From Methanosarcinaceae archaeon (lineage in GTDB: Archaea > Halobacteriota > Methanosarcinia > Methanosarcinales > Methanosarcinaceae): a DNA stretch of 9,633 nucleotides. Positions 6,144 to 9,633 of this stretch are shown in pieces; position 1 is the stretch's first letter, and each line of letters opens with the position of its first letter. The stretch is taken from contig DQIO01000247.1 in NCBI GenBank assembly GCA_020793555.1, positions 1 through 9,633 of the forward strand. Direction: 5' to 3'. The notes under the pieces are model-generated. The model did no database searches and had not been told where the DNA came from. It was given only the letters and a program-made list of their open reading frames with translations. The position numbers and the translations under genes were made by a program.

Positions 6144-8076
6144 GATCACTGCTGTGTCCCCGGCTGCGATATTCATCGTCGGATCGCTCCTGATCCCGCT
6201 CTTTAAGGGAAAGGTACGGCAGGCATATCTTTTGTTGATACCAATCGCTGCCATGATTAACGTGTATTTTATGCAGCAAGGTACATACTGGCTGTACCCT
6301 TTCATGGAGTATGATCTGATCTTTGGCAGGGTTGACCTGCTGAGCAAGTGCTTTGGATACGTATTTACGATTGCAGCGCTTGCCATGACATTCTATGCGT
6401 TGCATGTGAAGGAAGCGGGACAGCACGTTGCTGCATTCCTGTATGTCGGTAGTGCACTTGGTGTTATTTTTGCAGGTGATCTCTTTACAGTATTCATATT
6501 CTGGGAGGTCATGGCATGGGCATCGGTTTTCTTGATCTGGTACCAACGCAAACAGGCATCGATCGATGCGGGTTTTAGGTATCTGATGGTACATGTTGTC
6601 GGCGGTGTCCTGCTGCTTGGCGGCATCATTCTGTATATGCAGGAGAGCGGAGGTTCGATCGCATTCGATGCGTTTAATTATGCATCACCCGGCACGATAC
6701 TGATCCTTCTGGGTTTTATTATCAATGCCGCTGTGCCGCCGTTGCACGCGTGGCTGCCTGATGCGTACCCTGAGGCTACCATCACAGGTGCGGTCTTTAT
6801 GACTGCGTTTACGACCAAGACTGCGGTATACGTGCTTGCCCGTGGATTTGCGGGCTTTACCATTGATGGCCTTGCGGTCCTGATGTGGCTCGGTGCTATC
6901 ATGGCTCTGTACGGCGTTATATATGCAATACTTGAAAACAATATCAGGCGGCTTCTTGCCTACCATATTGTGAGTCAGGTCGGATATATGGTCTGCGGTG
7001 TCGGTATCGCAGCAAGCGCAACGGGTGCAATAAGCTTGACCGCGATCGATGGTACGGTGGCACATGCATTCTGTCACATCCTCTACAAGGGACTGCTGTT
7101 TATGAGCGCGGGTGCGATTATCTATATGACGGGCAAAAGCAAGCTCACTGAACTTGGCGGACTCTATAAGGTGATGCCGCTGACAATGATCTTCTACATG
7201 ATCGCAGCGTTCTCAATTTCGGGTGCACCGTTTTTTAACGGATTTATCAGTAAATCGATAATAATACACGCTGCGGAGATGAATGGCAATGCGATTATCT
7301 TCCTGATGCTGGAAGGTGCTGCGGTCGGTACGTTCCTCTCTGTCGGACTTAAGCTGCCGTACTTTGCGTTCTTTGGCAAGGATGCGGGTATTAAAGCAAA
7401 GGATCCGCCTCTCAATATGCTGGTCGGTATGGGGATTGCTGCATTCCTGTGCATACTGCTGGGTGTGTACCCGTCCCTGCTGTACAATATATTGCCATAT
7501 CCGGAGGCGATTGCTGATTATGCACCCTATGCAGCCGGGCATTTAGTCGGGACGCTTCAACTGCTGCTGTTCACGTATGCCGGTTTCCTGCTCCTGAAGA
7601 AGAAACTGCATCCTGAGAACTCGATCAGCCTTGATACTGACTGGTTCTACCGCAAGGGCAGCATCCTGTTCATGTGGTTTGTGGACAAACCGCTTACAAG
7701 AGGTACCCAGTGGACGATCGATGTAACACTTGTTGTGAAGGATTTCGCGGTGTGGTTCAGCAGGAATCCGGTTGAGGCATTAGGTATTATTGCCGATACC
7801 GTTTGCCTGAAGATCCTGCACATCTCACAGGGTACGTCTACCGGGGAGCAAACTGCAAAAGCGGTGCTCAATGAGCGTCTGGAGCAATATCCGGGAGAGC
7901 CTGTGCGCAGAGACCCGATCGGGGTTTCCGTGCTGCTTAGTACGCTCTTTTTGTTTGCGTATCTGGTGATCTACGTGCTTCCAAACCTTTCAGTCCTTGC
8001 TGTTGTCGGGCTTGGTGTGGTTGCTGTATTCGCAGGCGTAGGTCTGAGGATTAGGGAGCTGATACAGACTGCCTGA
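6133..8076 (+). CDS. Third antiporter subunit, long MrpD-like protein lacking the TM7 lysine
   Basis: 647 residues: a NuoL/M/N-type core (about 1-450) followed by an extension of nearly 200 residues. Present: TM5 Glu125 (FIFWEVMAWAS), His205, TM8 Lys229 (AFTTKTAVYVLAR), His311, His315 and Lys319 (AHAFCHILYKGLLF), TM12 Lys374 (NGFISKSIIIHA). At the TM7 position, where the two upstream paralogues have Lys, it has Asn198 (LGFIINAAVPPLHAWLPDAY). The extension contains a further helix, the motif LDTDWFYRKG (500-509) known from NuoL/Mrp long forms, an amphipathic stretch (about 520-595) that may be a lateral helix, and one or two last membrane helices (about 597-640). Start ATG 6133 after GGAGG (6122-6126). 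Last gene of the operon. It may be a transporter with altered proton handling or partly a structural brace. Confidence 0.9.
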   Translation: MTGEITAVSPAAIFIVGSLLIPLFKGKVRQAYLLLIPIAAMINVYFMQQGTYWLYPFMEYDLIFGRVDLLSKCFGYVFTIAALAMTFYALHVKEAGQHVAAFLYVGSALGVIFAGDLFTVFIFWEVMAWASVFLIWYQRKQASIDAGFRYLMVHVVGGVLLLGGIILYMQESGGSIAFDAFNYASPGTILILLGFIINAAVPPLHAWLPDAYPEATITGAVFMTAFTTKTAVYVLARGFAGFTIDGLAVLMWLGAIMALYGVIYAILENNIRRLLAYHIVSQVGYMVCGVGIAASATGAISLTAIDGTVAHAFCHILYKGLLFMSAGAIIYMTGKSKLTELGGLYKVMPLTMIFYMIAAFSISGAPFFNGFISKSIIIHAAEMNGNAIIFLMLEGAAVGTFLSVGLKLPYFAFFGKDAGIKAKDPPLNMLVGMGIAAFLCILLGVYPSLLYNILPYPEAIADYAPYAAGHLVGTLQLLLFTYAGFLLLKKKLHPENSISLDTDWFYRKGSILFMWFVDKPLTRGTQWTIDVTLVVKDFAVWFSRNPVEALGIIADTVCLKILHISQGTSTGEQTAKAVLNERLEQYPGEPVRRDPIGVSVLLSTLFLFAYLVIYVLPNLSVLAVVGLGVVAVFAGVGLRIRELIQTA

Positions 8077-8077
8077 G

Positions 8078-8332
8078 GTGTTCGGGCGCAAATAGACACG
8101 CTTCTGGCTCTGTAACTATAAGATCGGAGTTAAGCGGCGTGTTACCATTCCTCCTATGTATGTGAGGATAATCTATGAGGGTGATCATCTTCGTGTGCAC
8201 TAATTTAGTAGTATTCTGCGATTACAGATGGTGCAGGCGCAGCTGAATGTTCCTGTGCTGGCAGAAGATGCGTTAATGGATCTTATGTTAAAAGACTGGT
8301 ATTTGCATAGGTGTGGTAAGAGAACTGTGTAA
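8078..8332 (+). pseudogene. Decayed AbrB/SpoVT-like DNA-binding protein (tentative)
   Basis: A single frame reads protein-like from GTG 8078 to TAA 8330-8332 but is broken by TAG at 8093 and TAA at 8201. Between these the translation includes YKIGVKRRVTIPP (about 8117-8155) and YEGDHLRV (about 8174-8197), which follows the AbrB/SpoVT plan of 'KvgkKgrvtIPkevR...EGDylrV' with about three residues missing in the middle. After the second stop the frame stays open and encodes LNVPVLAEDALMDLMLKDWY and a basic end. The part from ATG 8228 could be a 34-residue peptide, but no ribosome site precedes it. It lies directly behind the antiporter operon. The AbrB match rests on two short motifs, so this is a weak call; chance similarity is possible. 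Confidence 0.3.
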
Positions 8333-8380
8333 ATGAGAGTGTCTGATCTAAAACTGAAACTGAAGCTAAAACCAATACAA

Positions 8381-8396
8381 CCGCCGTAAGCGGCGG
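8381..8396. repeat. GC-rich hairpin CCGCCG-TAAG-CGGCGG
   Basis: A perfect six-base-pair GC stem with a four-base loop in an otherwise AT-rich region, just inside the left arm of the larger inverted repeat. On the plus strand it is followed by ATTCC and then A-rich sequence, with no T-run, so it is not a standard terminator for the antiporter operon. On the minus strand it is followed by a moderately T-rich stretch. It may mark transcript ends or be part of a structured RNA. Confidence 0.5.
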
Positions 8397-8450
8397 ATTC
8401 CAGATATTATTAAAAAAAGTTGATCGGTCAAATTAACCGGAACTTCACAA

Positions 8451-8581
8451 CATATATATAACTGTCAGGGATAAATCAAAACATTACTAATAACATTGGC
8501 ATGTGAAAACGCCAGACTGCATTGTGCCACATTTGGTTCATAAGTTTTTATGCCTCGAAATGTGGACTTTTCTGACAGTTT
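8451..8581 (+). ncRNA. Candidate structured element: three stems closed by AACTGTCAG/CTGACAGTT
   Basis: AACTGTCAG (8460-8468) pairs perfectly with CTGACAGTT (8572-8580), and the stem can grow by G-U, G-U and A-U pairs on the plus strand. Inside lie TGGC/GCCA (8497-8500 / 8511-8514) and a nested hairpin CCACATTT (8527-8534) / AAATGTGG (8558-8565) with inner stem CATAA/TTATG (8539-8543 / 8548-8552). A TATA-like ATATATATA (8452-8460) touches the left arm. The layout resembles a three-way junction RNA, or a small palindromic element. Whether it is transcribed is not known, and a promoter at the TATA string would start inside the left arm region. Confidence 0.25.
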
Positions 8582-8738
8582 CTATACAAAAAATACAACA
8601 CGGAAATATTGGGTAATGTTCAGATTAATTCTGTGTGCATATTTTAACAAATTCGATTTGCCGCGGAAATGTCTATATCGTTCACGTCATTGGTGTGGCA
8701 ATATGCCGCCTGCAGCGCTGTGACATTGGTTTTAGTTT

Positions 8739-8786
8739 TAGATAGAACAATCTTATTTACTTAAGATGTCCAGTCAATCCTATCTA
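8739..8786. repeat. Nested hairpin TAGATAG / CTATCTA with inner ATCTTA / TAAGAT
   Basis: The outer arms TAGATAG (8739-8745) and CTATCTA (8780-8786) are perfect complements; the inner arms ATCTTA (8750-8755) and TAAGAT (8762-8767) close a six-base loop. The left arm overlaps the right end of the 398-bp inverted repeat. It is AT-rich and only moderately stable, so function is doubtful. Confidence 0.35.
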
Positions 8787-8841
8787 TAATATTTTGAATG
8801 AAAAAAATGGTGCAGGAAACATTACTGACCCACACGATGTT

Positions 8842-8864
8842 AAAAAAAGCAAAAAAAATTAAAA
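8842..8864 (-). terminator. Oligo-T terminator of the DUF134-DUF5320 unit
   Basis: On the minus strand, 16 bases after the stop of the DUF5320 gene, the sequence reads TTTTAATTTTTTTTGC and then a second run of seven T. Two close T-runs with no strong hairpin are the usual form of archaeal intrinsic termination. The position directly behind the last gene supports the call. Confidence 0.65.
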
Positions 8865-8879
8865 TCATCTAAATGCAAA

Positions 8880-9044
8880 TCATTTCCTTCCTCCCCTTCT
8901 ACCCCCTCTCCTACTTCCTCTGCGATTTGCTACCAATTGCACACGGTTCATATATCCGGGTTCATCATTGCCTGAGCAATATCCTGCACCTCTTCCTGTA
9001 CCAGAACCCATTCCTCGGGGTCCTGTTCTGTCACCACTTGGCAT
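8880..9044 (-). CDS. Small Gly/Arg-rich DUF5320 protein
   Basis: A 54-residue protein beginning MPSGDRTGPRGMGSGTGRG, followed by AGYCSGNDEPGYMN. This is the DUF5320 signature, usually 'MPxGDxTGPxGMGPxTGRGaGYCaG...PGYmN'. The tail (about 38-54) is very basic (RRGSRRGGRRGGRK). DUF5320 proteins are small, of unknown function, and occur in anaerobic archaea and bacteria next to DUF134 regulators and iron-sulfur or FeMo-cofactor-like proteins. ATG 9044 is preceded by AGGAGATGAT (minus strand of 9051-9060), close to the anti-Shine-Dalgarno match GGAGGTGAT, with six bases between. It lies 27 bases downstream of the DUF134 gene and is probably co-transcribed. Its first twenty residues repeat the Gly-rich middle part of that neighbour. 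The single Cys23 is typical. Confidence 0.75.
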   Translation of the reverse strand: MPSGDRTGPRGMGSGTGRGAGYCSGNDEPGYMNRVQLVANRRGSRRGGRRGGRK

Positions 9045-9071
9045 AGTTTAATCATCTCCTGTTTAAGTATT

Positions 9072-9578
9072 TTACGTCCGTACCATCATTGTCCCACATT
9101 CCGGACATTTGGTCTCAGCACACGGCGTGCCCGGTTGATGAGTTTGTTCATAATTGCAGTTCGGACATTTGCATTTTCCCTCAGGTCCGCCGAATCCACC
9201 GCCACGACCTCCGCCGCTACGCTGTCCTCTTCCACGGCCTTGCGTATTACCACTACCCTGTCCTACGGGTCCTGTTCCATTTCTACCTGGCATTGTATAG
9301 TTTCCTCCTTGTATATTGATTTCTTTTCCATTTACCAGAGCATCAGTAATATTTCCCAATGCTCTTCGCAACGTCCTTTGAAATGTTGATTGGTGGATAT
9401 GCATTTTAAGAGCTGCATTACTTTGATTCAACTTTTCAAGATAACATAACCTCAGTGCTTCGAGTTCGTCAATAGTTACATTGACTTTCTCAGTAATATC
9501 TGTTGAAACTTCTGAAGGTTTGTAGTTTCTTGTATTGTGTTCAAAATCCACCATTCGTCTTTTTCTTGGTCGTACCAT
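9072..9578 (-). CDS. DUF134 helix-turn-helix protein fused to Gly-rich segment and zinc ribbon
   Basis: 168 residues from ATG 9578. Residues 1-94 are the DUF134 domain: start MVRPRKRR, DELEALRL (37-44), a helix-turn-helix of the sigma-region-4 kind (about 35-72, including STFQRTLRRAL), then ALVNGKEINIQGGNY. Residues 96-130 are Gly-rich and begin MPGRNGTGPVGQG, like DUF5320. Residues 136-161 form a zinc-ribbon-like domain with Cys136, 138, 141, 153, 158 and 161 (CPNC...CPEC). DUF134 proteins are presumed DNA-binding regulators; the Cys knuckles could bind zinc or sense metal or redox state. The frame can start at ATG 9590, but the family begins at MVRPRK and the TATA box predicts a transcript starting about there, so a leaderless message is likely. 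It is followed by the DUF5320 gene. Regulation by its own product is suggested by the palindromic site at the start. Confidence 0.82.
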   Translation of the reverse strand: MVRPRKRRMVDFEHNTRNYKPSEVSTDITEKVNVTIDELEALRLCYLEKLNQSNAALKMHIHQSTFQRTLRRALGNITDALVNGKEINIQGGNYTMPGRNGTGPVGQGSGNTQGRGRGQRSGGGRGGGFGGPEGKCKCPNCNYEQTHQPGTPCAETKCPECGTMMVRT

Positions 9579-9600
9579 ATTATGCATCATTATGCATAAT
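9579..9600 (-). promoter_or_regulatory. Operator-like tandem palindrome upstream of the DUF134 gene
   Basis: ATTATGCAT occurs twice in direct orientation, at 9579-9587 and 9589-9597, exactly ten bases (one helical turn) apart. The second copy extends to the perfect 12-base palindrome ATTATGCATAAT (9589-9600), and the outer arms 9579-9587 and 9592-9600 form a nine-base inverted repeat. The site lies between the TATA box and the expected transcription start, where a bound repressor would block RNA polymerase. Self-control by DUF134 is inference. Confidence 0.55.
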
Positions 9601-9602
9601 AG

Positions 9603-9610
9603 TATATAAA
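9603..9610 (-). promoter_or_regulatory. TATA box of the DUF134-DUF5320 unit
   Basis: On the minus strand TTTATATA, followed by CTATT and the operator-like repeat. With the usual archaeal distance of about 25 bases, transcription should begin near 9578-9582, at or next to the ATG of the DUF134 gene, which implies little or no leader. The DUF5320 gene behind it keeps a Shine-Dalgarno-like site, as expected for a downstream gene of a leaderless message. Confidence 0.6.
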
Positions 9611-9633
9611 GGTGACCAGTCTATACATGAGAG

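Larger units (their letters stand above)
8346..8743. repeat. Inverted repeat pair framing a 398-bp segment
   Basis: The right arm at 8725-8743 reads ATTGGTTTTAGTTTTAGAT. Its reverse complement, ATCTAAAACTAAAACCAAT, is found in the left arm as ATCTAAAACT (8346-8355) and AAAACCAAT (8368-8376), separated by twelve extra bases that look like a small AAACTG duplication. Nineteen bases therefore match in order. This could be the ends of a MITE-like element or the closing stem of a long RNA. No target-site duplication is evident at the borders and no transposase is present. Confidence 0.45.
8333..8841. other. Gene-free AT-rich region with nested inverted repeats
   Basis: About 500 bases with frequent stops in all frames and no supported gene. 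It contains an inverted repeat framing roughly 400 bases, a GC-rich hairpin, a multi-hairpin element beside a TATA-like string, and a second nested hairpin, each listed separately. Short palindromes at 8697-8707 (GGCA ATA TGCC) and 8713-8720 (CAGCGCTG) also fall here. It separates the 3' ends of two converging units, so it may hold terminators, a small RNA or a remnant of a short mobile element. Confidence 0.6.

Noticed and set aside
5784..6594. Long minus-strand open frames opposite the His/Glu-rich gene and the third transporter gene
   Set aside because: These are shadows of the repetitive GAA/CAT codons and GC bias of the real genes; they have no ribosome sites or domains.
8077..8160. ACACGC ... 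GCGTGT pair (8096-8101 / 8137-8142) as a terminator of the antiporter operon
   Set aside because: Long loop, bulged stem and no T-run after it.
8050..8200. Minus-strand frame of about fifty codons opposite the end of the operon (begins MITLIDYPHIH)
   Set aside because: No ribosome site, overlaps the 3' end of a confident gene, and no recognisable domain.
8640..8765. Minus-strand open stretch of about forty codons (includes NVTALQAAYCHTND)
   Set aside because: No start codon or ribosome site near its beginning and no known motif.
8228..8816. Direct 10-base repeat ATGGTGCAGG at 8228-8237 and 8807-8816
   Set aside because: Exactly ten bases with no extension; one such pair in this stretch may be chance, and it does not coincide with the inverted repeat borders.
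8333..8841. tRNA, RNase P RNA, SRP RNA or CRISPR array in the gene-free region
   Set aside because: No cloverleaf with TTCGA-type arm, none of the conserved core motifs of those RNAs, and no regularly spaced direct repeats.
8798..8872. Plus-strand 24-residue Lys-rich frame (MKKMVQETLL...)
   Set aside because: No ribosome site, and its lysines come from A-runs that form the minus-strand terminator.

Overview
The window looks archaeal, most likely from a methanogen or an anaerobic methane/alkane-oxidising relative (Methanosarcinales-like). The reasons are: GGAGG/GGTGAT-type ribosome binding sites in tightly overlapping genes, TATA boxes with oligo-T termination, an Mrp/Mbh-type gene order, and a DUF134 plus DUF5320 pair typical of anaerobic archaea. 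No species can be named from the sequence.

Layout. Positions 1-155 hold the 3' end of a universal stress protein gene. Positions 218-8076 form one plus-strand operon of eleven genes for a multisubunit Na+(cation)/H+ antiporter: mrpE, mrpF, mrpG, an MbhD-like gene, an MbhE-like gene (together equal to the C-terminal part of bacterial MrpA), mrpB, mrpC, mrpD, a second MrpD/MrpA-like transporter subunit, a 122-residue two-helix membrane protein with a His/Glu-rich outer loop, and a third, long MrpD-like subunit. The first eight genes follow the order of mbhA-mbhH in Thermococcales membrane-bound hydrogenase. No hydrogenase genes follow; instead there are two extra antiporter-type subunits and the His/Glu protein. 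The product should be a large membrane complex exchanging protons for Na+ or another cation, with three candidate ion-translocation modules. One of these lacks the central TM7 lysine.

Positions 8077-8879 contain no intact gene that I can support. They hold a decayed frame resembling an AbrB-type DNA-binding protein (to 8332), then AT-rich DNA framed by an inverted repeat (8346-8376 / 8725-8743) with several nested hairpins, and an oligo-T terminator for the opposite strand.

Positions 8880-9613 are a minus-strand regulatory unit: TATA box, a 10-bp tandem/palindromic operator-like site, a DUF134 helix-turn-helix protein fused to a Gly-rich segment and a zinc ribbon, and a small DUF5320 protein whose N-terminus repeats the Gly-rich motif of its neighbour. 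The two units converge on the 8077-8879 region.

The most interesting points are: the hydrogenase-free Mbh-like operon with three transporter modules, the His/Glu-rich accessory protein, the Lys-to-Asn change in the third module, an in-frame TAG in mrpF followed by a plausible protein tail, the structured 8.35-8.79 kb region, and the DUF134 fusion with a possible internal start and its own operator.
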